From: Bacillus smithii
GTDB taxonomy: Bacteria > Bacillota > Bacilli > Bacillales > DSM-4216
DNA length: 64,000 nt
Assembly (NCBI RefSeq): GCF_001050115.1
Contig: NZ_CP012024.1
Location: 1,902,001-1,966,000, forward strand
Direction: 5' to 3'
Part shown: positions 8,510-16,521 of the stretch, in pieces
Layout: every line of letters begins with the position of its first letter
How positions within the stretch are numbered: the first letter of the stretch is position 1
Position numbers and translations under genes: made by a program
Notes under the pieces: model-generated
What the model was told of the DNA's origin: nothing
Seen by the model: the letters and a program-made list of their open reading frames with translations, nothing else
Database searches by the model: none

Positions 8510-8660
8510 ATGAAAAGTTCAAAAAAGGTATGAAATTTTACTTTCGCTTTATCTAGTCATTTCTTTGTTGTTTTCAGCATTTGGTTTGTTACATCTTTTA
8601 AAAAAGCCACAAAACTGGGCCCAAATTCAATATAAAGCGCTGTGTTTACAAAACTTCTAA
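8510..8660 (+). pseudogene. Frameshifted small membrane protein gene
   Basis: ATG at 8510 follows GGAGAAGTGAGAA, but the frame stops after seven codons (MKSSKKV). Dropping one A from the A6 run gives an open frame of about 49 codons with a hydrophobic helix ('ILLSLYLVISLLFSAFGLL') and the tail 'KKPQNWAQIQYKAL'. It is either a real one-base frameshift or a homopolymer sequencing error. The remaining bases up to 8842 hold only a weak minus-strand open frame that I cannot support as a gene. Confidence 0.4.
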
Positions 8661-8842
8661 TGCAAAGTTTCTGATGTTAAATACTACAATTAGCTACTCA
8701 CAAACGCCCCCATATAAATTCAATCTTACCAAGCTAGTTGTATTTAATATTGAAAATACAAAGGCATTTTCTGCATCCGATTTGTTACTAATTTCTCGTA
8801 CATCGTTTTCAAGTTCAAAAGCAATATTTAGTAAAACGGTCA

Positions 8843-9031
8843 CTATTGCCGTCCGTTATGACCTTTCTTAATTTGTTCATCCATCTCTTCGATTTTCTTT
8901 TCAATCCGATCGAGTTGTCGGATGCGTTTTTTATTTGAACGGAAAAGCCACACGATGAACAGAACGAATAACACCAATAATCCAAAACAAATAAGTTGAA
9001 AGACCACATTCCTGATATTAATGCTATTCAT
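8843..9031 (-). CDS. Small membrane/coiled-coil protein, DUF4083-like
   Basis: 62 aa. One N-terminal transmembrane helix ('VVFQLICFGLLVLFVLFIVW', about 9-28) is followed by a charged, probably coiled-coil cytoplasmic tail ('KKRIRQLDRIEKKIEEMDE'). The layout and length resemble the DUF4083 peptides of Bacillus, whose role is not known. The Shine-Dalgarno match is weak. It lies between the broken ORFs on the left and CRISPR array 1 on the right. Confidence 0.5.
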   Translation of the reverse strand: MNSINIRNVVFQLICFGLLVLFVLFIVWLFRSNKKRIRQLDRIEKKIEEMDEQIKKGHNGRQ

Positions 9032-9179
9032 ATTATCGTCCGCAAATATATCATCATTTTATAAATCCAGATAAAAACATCAATCGTTGAGAAAACAGCC
9101 CCGTGCACAATTAAAGTTTTGTTGTTAATGGCTACCACATTCCCAATGTTCTCATAATTCCATCGGACCGATGTCTGTA

Positions 9180-9340
9180 GTTTCAATTCCTTATAGTTAA
9201 GATACAAACGCCGGTTGCTCCTGGTGAAATTGGAGAGCTGTACTTGTTTCAATTCCTCATAGTTAAGATACAAACCTAGCGGTTGCTGACTTTATCGAAA
9301 GTCAGAAATTGTTTCAATTCCTCATAGTTAAGATACAAAC
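9180..9340 (-). CRISPR. CRISPR array 1: 3 repeats, 2 spacers
   Basis: Three 30-bp repeats (9180-9209, 9246-9275, 9311-9340) begin GTTTCAATTCC and end AAGATACAAAC on the plus strand; the first has TTATAG where the others have TCATAG. Spacers are 36 and 35 bp. Read on the minus strand the repeat ends in ATTGAAAC, the typical 5' tag of type I-B/III crRNAs, so transcription runs leftwards and the leader lies at 9341-9532. The second spacer contains the hairpin CTGACTTT/AAAGTCAG (9287-9306). Confidence 0.92.
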
Positions 9341-9482
9341 CTCAAAAATAGTTGATAAATCAAGGGATGACATAAAATATAGAGTTTGTTGTTTTTCATT
9401 TTATCGTAAAAGAATAATTTTATCTATTTTCTCTTACCACTGATATTTTCTGCATTTTTACCTAGTTGTACTATAAACACAT

Positions 9483-9532
9483 TTTGTCGTCGATCCCTTG
9501 GAGTTTTTGCACGATTGGGGGTCGACGACAAA
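9483..9532 (-). promoter_or_regulatory. Conserved leader hairpin of CRISPR array 1
   Basis: TTTGTCGTCGATCCC (9483-9497) pairs with GGGGTCGACGACAAA (9518-9532), 15 bp with one G-T wobble. It starts about 143 bp from the leader-proximal repeat and seven bases after the cas6 stop codon. The same arms recur at the same distance in the leaders of arrays 2 and 3. It could be a leader recognition element, a promoter-linked site or a cas6 terminator. Confidence 0.7.
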
Positions 9533-9539
9533 TTCATCT

Positions 9540-10127
9540 TTACAATTCTTGCACGACTCGAAACATCCCAAACCCTTGAGAGTTTTTTCCGCCTATCCCC
9601 GTTTGTAATAAGAAGGTTAAATTTTTTGGAGATGACTGTAAGCGAAATTTCCCCAGCCAGGCAGTAATATAGTAGTTTTTAAAAGTCGTAACGACTTTAT
9701 GTTTTTGAGTGACATGCAATGGTTCGATCAACAACCGCTCTTTTGGCGGTTCTCCGTAATAAGCCTCATACTTGTTACGAAAATTCACTTCAATTAAATG
9801 AGAAAACACTTCGTCATATGGATCAAAGAACTGAGTTTTCCGCTTGCCATCCACCGTTTCATAGGTGCTGTAGACTGTTAAAGGGGAAAGCATCTCTATT
9901 TCTACTTCCGAACTTGCCACTTCATCATCCGTTAATTGTATACTTTGTATCTCCAGACATTGATCGCCTAAATGTACTTCATTCTGCAATAAAAAGTATT
10001 CTCCCAACTGTTGCGTCAATTCAGGCAATATAGTCGAAATATGCCACGATATTTCATCATCGAACAATATCGTTTTTGAATTCAATTGAATTTTATGCTG
10101 GCCAAAAAGTCGGCTGAAAGTAAATAA
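9540..10127 (-). pseudogene. cas6: cas6 C-terminal part, separated by IS insertion
   Basis: This is the 3' part of a CRISPR repeat endoribonuclease gene. From the insertion point the frame reads FSRLFGQHKIQLNSKTILF and ends with the glycine-rich loop 'GIGGKNSQGFGMFRVV', the Cas6 C-terminal RAMP signature. Joined to the 57-codon part at 11651-11821 it gives about 249 aa, a normal Cas6 length. Cas6 cuts pre-crRNA within repeats. A TTG within this part could in principle start a truncated 181-residue product, but that would lack the N-terminal catalytic region, so I regard the gene as inactivated. Confidence 0.85.
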
Positions 10128-11650
10128 CTCAGCTTTCGCAGTCCAAAATCTTGTTTAAATGCTTGATGTAAATGGTTTTGGGAAGTACAAAATTATCATT
10201 TGACATTTTTTAAAACATAAAGAAAGACACCTATTCTTTTGGTAAAATATTGGTGACGAAACCAAATCCAAAAGAAAGGTGTCACCACTATGATAACGAA
10301 TAAAGACTACTTTGCGCAATTACCAAAAGAAATTAAACAAGGATTTTCCGAATTAAATATTGGATATCATTTAAGAAAAGCGAATATTACGAAACTTTCC
10401 GGGTATTCTTGTCTTACTGTTTTCAAACTGATTTTTCTTTTAGTCTTCCAATATAAGAACTGGTTTCGTGCTTTTATGAGTAAACGATCTCAGGATCTGC
10501 CCGGAAAGGATACAGTCTATCGCTTTTTAAATACACCAACCTATCATTGGAGAAAGTTTCTGCTTTCATTAAGCAGTGAAATGATCCGTCTGCTTCAACC
10601 ATTAACTTCAAAAGATCGTGTCACAGCTTTTGTGATTGATGATTCTGTCTTTTCAAGAAACCGTAGTAAGTCGGTTGAACTGTTGGCTAAGGTTTTTGAT
10701 CACTCTACCCATCAGTACTTGAAAGGGTTTCAAATGCTTACCCTTGGCTGGACCGATAGTTTTACTTTTATTCCCATTGATTTTGCTCTTCTAAGTTCAC
10801 CGAAAAAGGAAAATCGCCTGCAAGAAATCAATACCAATATTGATAAACGAACATCTGGCTATAAGCGTCGCCAGGAAGCTCTGAAATCAAAACCGGACGT
10901 GGCTTCAGCTTTACTTGATCATGCGCTTGAAAAAGGGATTATAGCTGACTATGTTCTCATGGATTCCTGGTTTACACAAGCGCCTTTAATTGAGAAGATT
11001 ACGAACAAAGGGTTATTTGTCATTGGCTTGGTGAAGCAATTAAAGCAGCGATACGTTTACAATGGTGAACGTTTCACACTGAATCAACTTTACAAATTGG
11101 CAAAACCTCACATGGGTAAAAAAGACATTCGCGGATCCGTTTATGCTACTTTAGACAATGGAATTCCAGTAAAAATTCTATTTGTACGAAACCGTAATAA
11201 ACGGAGCGAATGGCTTGCCATTCTCAGCACAGATACAACATTAGAAAATGAAGAGATCATTCGTATTTACGGCATGCGTTGGGACATTGAAGTCTTCTTC
11301 AAATGCAATAAATCCCTTTTAAATTTAGAGAAAGAATTCCAGGGACGTTCCTACGACATGTTAATTAGCCATACAACCATTGTTTTTACACGATATATTC
11401 TCATTGCTTGGCAAATGCGAAAAGAGGAGGATCCTAAGACGATTGGCAACCTTTTTTACATCCTTTGCGAAGATGTAAAAGACATAGATTTTATTACTGC
11501 CCTTCAATCACTTATTGACCTTTTCCAAACTTTGGCGGAAGCCGAGGTTTCTTTGAACATGGACATCTTTAAAAATCAAATGAATAAATGGTTGGCCACT
11601 ATACCTAATTATATCAAGCAATGCTTAAATATTTCTGTGTGCGAAAGTTG
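10128..11650 (+). mobile_element. IS4-family insertion sequence inside cas6
   Basis: The ends carry related inverted repeats: CAGCTTTCGCA near 10130 and, in reverse complement at the right end, CAACTTTCGCA. The flanks repeat AGTAAATAA (10119-10127 and 11651-11659); extended to 11 bp the duplication has one mismatch, which fits the 9-12 bp duplications of IS4-family elements. The element is about 1.52 kb with one transposase gene. Removing it and one copy of the duplication restores a continuous cas6 frame (KLFT|FSRLF). Confidence 0.88.
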
Positions 11651-11651
11651 A
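10290..11651 (+). CDS. IS4-family transposase
   Basis: 453 aa, full length. The DDE catalytic residues are visible: Asp in 'FVIDDSVFSRNRS', Asp in 'YVLMDSWFT', and Glu in the family signature around 'YGMRWDIEVFFKCNKSLLNL' that continues to 'EFQGRSYD' (the Y-R-K/E type IS4 block). The start is preceded by AAAGAAAGGTGTC. The stop codon TGA uses the first base of the right target duplication. The frame is intact, so the element may still be active, and its insertion looks recent because the target duplication is nearly perfect. Confidence 0.93.
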   Translation: MITNKDYFAQLPKEIKQGFSELNIGYHLRKANITKLSGYSCLTVFKLIFLLVFQYKNWFRAFMSKRSQDLPGKDTVYRFLNTPTYHWRKFLLSLSSEMIRLLQPLTSKDRVTAFVIDDSVFSRNRSKSVELLAKVFDHSTHQYLKGFQMLTLGWTDSFTFIPIDFALLSSPKKENRLQEINTNIDKRTSGYKRRQEALKSKPDVASALLDHALEKGIIADYVLMDSWFTQAPLIEKITNKGLFVIGLVKQLKQRYVYNGERFTLNQLYKLAKPHMGKKDIRGSVYATLDNGIPVKILFVRNRNKRSEWLAILSTDTTLENEEIIRIYGMRWDIEVFFKCNKSLLNLEKEFQGRSYDMLISHTTIVFTRYILIAWQMRKEEDPKTIGNLFYILCEDVKDIDFITALQSLIDLFQTLAEAEVSLNMDIFKNQMNKWLATIPNYIKQCLNISVCES

Positions 11652-11821
11652 GTAAATAATTTATATGATCTTTTTCCTTTTTGAAATCCGATTTCGTGTA
11701 AAAACGTTGCGAACGTTTTATCTTTTAAAGATTGATAGAGCAGCCCTTGAAGCAAATACTGATAATGTAATGGCAACAGGACATCATGATACTTTGGTTT
11801 CATCGCCACCGTTAATCGCAT
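11651..11821 (-). pseudogene. cas6: cas6 N-terminal part, separated by IS insertion
   Basis: Fifty-seven codons, starting MRLTVAMKPKYHDVLLPLHY and running to KRSYKLFT at the insertion point. This is the Cas6 N-terminus, including the region that usually carries the catalytic His ('LPLHYQYLLQGLLYQSL'). Beyond the duplication the frame runs 13 codons into the IS (QLSHTEIFKHCLI) and stops. Transcription is leftwards from the array 2 side towards array 1. No cas1, cas2 or effector gene lies on either side within the window. Confidence 0.85.
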
Positions 11822-12383
11822 AGTAACCCTTCTTTCGAAAAATAAATTCGTCTCTGCCTTTATAAACCAAAACAGATATAACTTTTATTTCAAAATAATC
11901 CCTTTTTTACTACCATCCCTATTGCTTGTATGACGAACGATCCTTTCCTTATTCCTGACAGGTAAGATGCCTTCCCCGAAAAGGCCATACCTGGTCGTCA
12001 ATGGAATAAAATTATTAGGCTTTGAAAAAGCCGGTCAATTAATCGATAATAACTGAAGCAAACGTTCGATCAAGCCATCTGTAATTAGTTACAAAAACGG
12101 CTATTGACAACACCGCACGAGGTGTCAAGGATAGTGTAACAACGCAAAACTGTCACATTTATTTGAATCTTTTGCATTCGTGTATTCTAAAAAACTCCTT
12201 TAAAAGGAATTTCTGATTCAAATAGTAACATCTGAATTGTTATTAGCATTATACAATTTATGTTTTTGCACTTTTTTACTGAATAATGAATCAGAGAACA
12301 CACAAAAACTATATAGCTCCATTGAACAAAGCAAACATGTCACAAACTTATCTATCAAAGTGTTTAAGAAACTCGTCTCTCTT
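11822..12383. other. Intergenic stretch between cas6 and CRISPR array 2
   Basis: 562 bases, AT-rich. One plus-strand frame at about 11971-12057 ('MPSPKRPYLVVNGIKLLGF', ending EKAGQLIDNN) looks like a gene end, but no family is clear. A small dyad (TTGACA...TGTCAA around 12103-12128) is present. No cas gene remnant is recognised. Confidence 0.4.
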
Positions 12384-12813
12384 AAATCAATTCCTCATAG
12401 TTAAGATAAAAACTTTGAAGGGCTTGCGAATATTGTCCCAAAAATACGAAGTTTCAATTCCTCATAGTTAAGATAAAAACCTTTCGACGTTTCTTCGCTC
12501 GGCTTTAACAATTGAAGTTTCAATTCCTCATAGTTAAGATAAAAACGTGCTTACTCCTTTATCTATTGGTATTGGATTATTGTTTCAATTCCTCATAGTT
12601 AAGATAAAAACTCGAATTGATAACCGCCATCTTTGAAATGGGCAACAGCAGTTTCAATTCCTCATAGTTAAGATAAAAACGATCGCTTCTCGCTTCCAGC
12701 CTTTTTTGTATAATCGAAGTTTCAATTCCTCATAGTTAAGATAAAAACTTGCTACGCGACCAGGATCAATGTATGAAAATGTAGTTTCAATTCCTCATAG
12801 TTAAGATAAAAAC
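12384..12813 (-). CRISPR. CRISPR array 2: 7 repeats, 6 spacers
   Basis: 30-bp repeats start at 12384, 12451, 12517, 12582, 12651, 12719 and 12784; each begins GTTTCAATTCC and ends AAGATAAAAAC. The leftmost copy is degenerate (AAATCAATTCC at its start), which marks it as the leader-distal end. Spacers are 35-39 bp. On the minus strand the repeats end in ATTGAAAC, so transcription runs leftwards from a leader at about 12814-13002, whose repeat-proximal bases (CCCAAAAA) match array 3 and nearly match array 1. No spacer appears to match other sequence in the window. Confidence 0.95.
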
Positions 12814-12954
12814 CCCAAAAAACGTTGATGCAGCAACATTTTCATAATCGTGAATTTTTTGTTAATTCCATTTTAAAGTTACAGTAAAAGTTTATCAATC
12901 TTTTTCTTTTCTTCGATTTTCTTCTCCATTCTCTTGTTTTCTTCTCGAATCAAA

Positions 12955-13002
12955 TTGTCGTCGATCTCCCGGGAAGTAAACGCTATTGGAGGTCGACGAC
13001 AA
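12955..13002 (-). promoter_or_regulatory. Conserved leader hairpin of CRISPR array 2
   Basis: TTGTCGTCGATCTCC (12955-12969) pairs with GGAGGTCGACGACAA (12988-13002), 15 bp with one wobble, starting about 142 bp from the leader-proximal repeat. Arms match those of the array 1 and array 3 hairpins, while loops differ. The rest of 13003-13144 is AT-rich and contains only a short startless minus-strand frame. Confidence 0.7.
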
Positions 13003-13144
13003 AAAATACAATGAGATCGAGAACTTTTTAAATTTTATTTTCTTTCAACATTCGATGGGCCGATATACGACTAATATTTTTCTTTTTCAGAATTAGCGGA
13101 TTTTCATCATGCAACATAAGATGCGAAAGCGAATTTTTCCACAA

Positions 13145-13170
13145 AAAAGAACTCCACAATGAGTTCTTTT
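13145..13170 (-). terminator. Terminator of aldo/keto reductase gene
   Basis: AAAAGAACTC (13145-13154) and GAGTTCTTTT (13161-13170) form a perfect stem that overlaps the stop codon. On the minus strand it is followed by a T-run. Confidence 0.85.
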
Positions 13171-14068
13171 AAATAATATCCAAAGGCATTTTTTTAGTTG
13201 GTTTCGGAAACACCTTATCCAATTTATCTAGGTCTTCCTTGGTTAATTCAATCGTTGCCGCTTCTGCATTTTCGATCACATGCTGTTCCTGCACAGCCTT
13301 CGGAATGGCAATCACGTCATTTGTACGAATCGTCCAAGCCAGTGCAATTTGCAGCGGTTTCACTTTATATTTATTTGCAATTTCACGAATAGTAGGATCC
13401 GTTAACAATTGTTTTCTTAAAGAACCTCCTTGAGCCAGGGGACTGTATGCCATGATCGGCATGTGATGTACTCGCTGCCACGGCAAGAGATCAAAATCGA
13501 TTCCTCTGGAACCTAAATGGTATAACACTTGGTTGGTCGAACAATTCGATCCATTAGGGGTATTCCATAACTCTTCCATATCATCCGTATCAAAATTGGA
13601 AACTCCCCACCTTAAAATTTTCCCCTCTTTCCGCAATCTTTCCATTCCTTCAATCGTTTCTTCTAAAGGAACACGTCCGCGCCAGTGTAAAAGATATAAG
13701 TCTAAATGATCTGTCCCCAGACGCTTTAAACTGTTTTCGCAAGCTATTTTAATTTTGTCCATCCCCGAATTGTGAGGATATACTTTCGAAACTAAAAAAA
13801 CATCGTCTCTGCGTCCTTTAATGGCTTCACCGACTAAACGTTCAGAATCGCCATTTCCGTACATTTCAGCTGTGTCAATCAGTTTCATGCCTAATTCAAT
13901 TCCGAGCTGCAAAGCTTTTATTTCTTCAGCTTTCCTTTTCGGCTTTTCCCCCATATACCATGTTCCTTGCCCTAAGCATGGAATCGTCGTACCGTCCGGC
14001 AATGTCACTACCCTTTTTTCCAATCGACTTCTAATCTCTGTGAATTTTTTCTCATCCAGTAAACTCAT
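13169..14068 (-). CDS. Aldo/keto reductase
   Basis: 299 aa from the ATG at 14068 (MSLLDEKKFTEI); the frame is open further upstream, but that part is unlike the family, and GGAAAGGG precedes this ATG. The (beta/alpha)8 barrel catalytic set is visible: Asp and Tyr in 'DTAEMYGNGDSE', Lys in 'LVSKVYPHN', and His in 'LDLYLLHWRGRVP'. NADPH-binding region 'IAIPKAVQEQHVIENAEAA' is near the C-terminus. Such enzymes reduce aldehydes or ketones with NADPH in the cytoplasm; the substrate is unknown. It is a housekeeping-like gene that separates CRISPR arrays 2 and 3. The 300 bases upstream hold only a short startless coding-like frame ('IIKLDREDVVDMERVMLNG'). Confidence 0.88.
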   Translation of the reverse strand: MSLLDEKKFTEIRSRLEKRVVTLPDGTTIPCLGQGTWYMGEKPKRKAEEIKALQLGIELGMKLIDTAEMYGNGDSERLVGEAIKGRRDDVFLVSKVYPHNSGMDKIKIACENSLKRLGTDHLDLYLLHWRGRVPLEETIEGMERLRKEGKILRWGVSNFDTDDMEELWNTPNGSNCSTNQVLYHLGSRGIDFDLLPWQRVHHMPIMAYSPLAQGGSLRKQLLTDPTIREIANKYKVKPLQIALAWTIRTNDVIAIPKAVQEQHVIENAEAATIELTKEDLDKLDKVFPKPTKKMPLDII

Positions 14069-14368
14069 CGACAATCTGCCCTTTCCGTTTGGATATAATG
14101 GCACCGCAGAATGTACCGTAAAAATTCTACTGTCCACATTATACCCATATAGCAGCGAAATTCCCAAAATCAAGGATTAGAAATAAAAATTTTCATTTTG
14201 CGGCGAACGTTTATAAATGATTAATAGAATGTTTCGATTGTGAACCGTTCAACATTACTCGCTCCATATCGACAACATCCTCCCTATCCAATTTAATAAT
14301 GACGTTCACAGAAAACGTCTGAAAAATTCAATACCATAGATAAACCATCTTATCGAATTCTTTGCGTC

Positions 14369-14531
14369 TATCTCAATCCTTATAGGTAAGATCTAAACAA
14401 ATATTTATGACTGGGAGAAGAGAGGGTGGAAGCGATTTCGATTCCTCGTAGGTAAGTTCTAAACTGCCAACCTTAATTACAGGCGAAGATGCTTATGGAA
14501 AGTTTCAATTCCTTATAGGTAAGATCTAAAC
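14369..14531 (-). CRISPR. CRISPR array 3: 3 repeats, 2 spacers
   Basis: Repeats at 14369-14398, 14435-14464 and 14502-14531. The rightmost, leader-proximal copy begins GTTTCAATTCC and ends AGGTAAGATCTAAAC; the two others are visibly degenerate (TATCTCAATCC and ATTTCGATTCC starts). Spacers are 36 and 37 bp. This repeat variant differs from arrays 1-2 (TAGGTAAGATCT instead of TAGTTAAGATAA). The leader lies to the right, 14532 to about 14717. Decay of two of the three repeats suggests an old, inactive array. Confidence 0.88.
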
Positions 14532-14672
14532 CCCAAAAATGATTAAATTTAAAGAAATTTTAACAAACTGGCTTTTTGGGAAACAACTTTTTTCCATTGG
14601 AAAAGAAATCAAAATTTCTCTGATTTACTTTCTGTTTCGTTCATTTGCTCTCTTTTTCTTACATTTGAAAAA

Positions 14673-14717
14673 TGTCGTCGATCCCCGGGGTTTCTGCGCT
14701 TTATAAGGTCGACGACA
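14673..14717 (-). promoter_or_regulatory. Conserved leader hairpin of CRISPR array 3
   Basis: TGTCGTCGATC (14673-14683) pairs with GGTCGACGACA (14707-14717), with one wobble, starting 142 bp from the leader-proximal repeat. Same arm sequence and placement as in arrays 1 and 2. The bases to 14976 otherwise hold the upstream region of the next gene, with no clear site. Confidence 0.65.
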
Positions 14718-14976
14718 AATGAAAAGGTTCTGTAAAAGAAATGGGGATACGACTTTCCTTCATAAAATAAACTCCACTTTTGCTTTTTTATTCCTCGTTC
14801 TTTTCCTTTTGAATGGAATTAGACGACGTTATAAGCCCCGTCGTCAAATGTCGATGATAGACTCCGCTTGTCCTATTCCTCGATCCTTCAGAAATAATCC
14901 TCCCTTCGTTTTTCACAAGTCATAAAGCTGTCTGCATAAGATATGAATATAGTTTACGACAAAGGTGTGTAGGAAA

Positions 14977-16413
14977 ATGGTGATTACAGGTGATGAATAT
15001 CTCAAACGAATTGATGCATTAAATAATGAAGTATGGATTCATGGGGAACGGGTAAAAGGGAAAATCACCGAGCATCCCGCTTTTAAAGGAGTGCTGCAAA
15101 GTAAAGCAGCTCTTTACGATCTTCAACATGATCCTGACTTGACCAATTTATTGACGGTCCAGCCGCAAGACTCCACGGATAAAATCGGGTTTTCCTTTCA
15201 TCAGCCAAAGACCATTGAAGATTTAAAAAAAAGAGAGGCGGCTACAAGAATTTGGTCAAAAACGAATGCCGGCCTTATGGGGAGAATGCCCGATTACGTC
15301 AATACCGGCATTATGGCTTTGGCATCGGCCAGCGACTTATTCGGCAAAAACGAGTCTATGTTTGGGAAGAACATAAAAAATCTTTATCAAACCGCATGCA
15401 AGAATGATTTGTCTTTTACGCATACATTCATCAATCCACAAGTCAATCGTTCTGTTGCTTACTTTGAAGACTCAGATGAGAACATCATTGCGGCGAAAGT
15501 GGTAAAAGAAACAAGCGATGGTCTGATCATCAAGGGAGCGCGATTACTGGCTACTCAAGGCGGTATAACGGACGAAATTCTTGTTCTTCCATCAGGGGGC
15601 AATTTCGTCGATGAATCTTTTATTTATGCCTTTTCCATTCCCTCCAATACACCTGGATTAAGATTTATTTGCCGCCAATCATTCACAGGCGGCGATTCTC
15701 GGTTCGATTGTCCATTAAGTTCCCGATTTGAAGAAATGGACTCTCTTGTGGTGTTCGATGATGTCTTGGTTCCTTGGGAAAGGGTATTTTTATATAAAGA
15801 TTTGCAAATCGCTTTTCAAATGCTTGAAGATACGAATTTTCACACTCTCCTTCTTTATCAAGCAGTCACTCGAATGATTGTTAAAACGGAATTTATTCTT
15901 GGTCTTGCCGAACTGATTATCGAATCCATTCAAATTGGGGAGTTTCAGCATGTGAAAGAGAAAGTGAGCGAAATCATCACGGCTCTTGAAATTATGAAAG
16001 GACTCCAAATATCCTCACGGGAAAACGCGAAGTTGAATCAATGGGGAACATTGGTACCGGATGTAAAGCCGCTGCAAGCCGCTATTCATTATTATCCACG
16101 CGTTTATCCTAGACTGGTGGAAATTCTTCAATTATTGAGCGGCAGTGGATTGATCGCACTTCCGACCGAAAAAGATTTCGAGTCGTCTATCCGGAAATTT
16201 TTAGACCAATATCTTCAAGGAGCCAATTCCTCAGCGGAAGATCGAGTGAAGGTATTCCGATTAGCTTGGGATTTATGCATGAGTGCATTCGGCTCACGGC
16301 AAACTCAGTTTGAACGATTCTTTTTCGGAGATCCCGTACGCCTCTCCATCGGATTATATAATTCTTATCCGAAAGAACCATATATCAAATTCGCAGAAAG
16401 TTTTTTAATTTAA
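14977..16413 (+). CDS. yoaI: HpaB-family flavin-dependent aromatic monooxygenase, YoaI-like
   Basis: 478 aa from the ATG at 14977 (MVITGDEYLKRI), preferred over the GTG at 14965 because it matches the family start and follows TAGGAAA. The 4-hydroxyphenylacetate 3-monooxygenase (HpaB) family layout is seen: N-terminal 'GEQYL'-like start, 'GKITEHPAFKG', central flavin/substrate block ('FINPQVNRS', 'LLATQGGITDEILV') and the C-terminal helical part with 'SGSGLIALPTEKDF'. Family members hydroxylate a phenolic substrate using FADH2 supplied by a separate flavin reductase (HpaC type), which is not encoded nearby. The closest named relative I recall is B. subtilis YoaI. The substrate is unproven. Confidence 0.8.
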   Translation: MVITGDEYLKRIDALNNEVWIHGERVKGKITEHPAFKGVLQSKAALYDLQHDPDLTNLLTVQPQDSTDKIGFSFHQPKTIEDLKKREAATRIWSKTNAGLMGRMPDYVNTGIMALASASDLFGKNESMFGKNIKNLYQTACKNDLSFTHTFINPQVNRSVAYFEDSDENIIAAKVVKETSDGLIIKGARLLATQGGITDEILVLPSGGNFVDESFIYAFSIPSNTPGLRFICRQSFTGGDSRFDCPLSSRFEEMDSLVVFDDVLVPWERVFLYKDLQIAFQMLEDTNFHTLLLYQAVTRMIVKTEFILGLAELIIESIQIGEFQHVKEKVSEIITALEIMKGLQISSRENAKLNQWGTLVPDVKPLQAAIHYYPRVYPRLVEILQLLSGSGLIALPTEKDFESSIRKFLDQYLQGANSSAEDRVKVFRLAWDLCMSAFGSRQTQFERFFFGDPVRLSIGLYNSYPKEPYIKFAESFLI

Positions 16414-16466
16414 ACAAAAAAGATTTTTTTATAAACGAAAACAAGTTGATCCTCATAAAATAAAAG

Positions 16467-16485
16467 CCCACCCATTACGGGTGGG
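16467..16485 (-). terminator. Terminator between convergent genes
   Basis: CCCACCC (16467-16473) and GGGTGGG (16479-16485) form a tight hairpin. On the minus strand it is followed by CTTTTATTTTA, so it mainly serves the AIM24-like gene. Confidence 0.75.
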
Positions 16486-16521
16486 TAAACGAGTGATTAG
16501 AATTCTTTCAAAAAGAGGTGA

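Noticed and set aside
9028-9273. Minus-strand ORF of 81 codons across CRISPR array 1
   Set aside because: Its first half is translated CRISPR repeat and spacer sequence; an artefact of the array.
11971-12060. Plus-strand fragment 'PYLVVNGIKLLGFEKAGQLI' as a SymE-like toxin
   Set aside because: Only a weak similarity in pattern and too short to assign.
12286-12471. Plus-strand ORF entering CRISPR array 2
   Set aside because: Its second half is repeat and spacer sequence on the non-transcribed strand.
13030-13143. Minus-strand coding-like frame ('WKNSLSHLMLHDENPLIL...') after the aldo/keto reductase
   Set aside because: No start codon and no recognised family; too weak to call even as a pseudogene.
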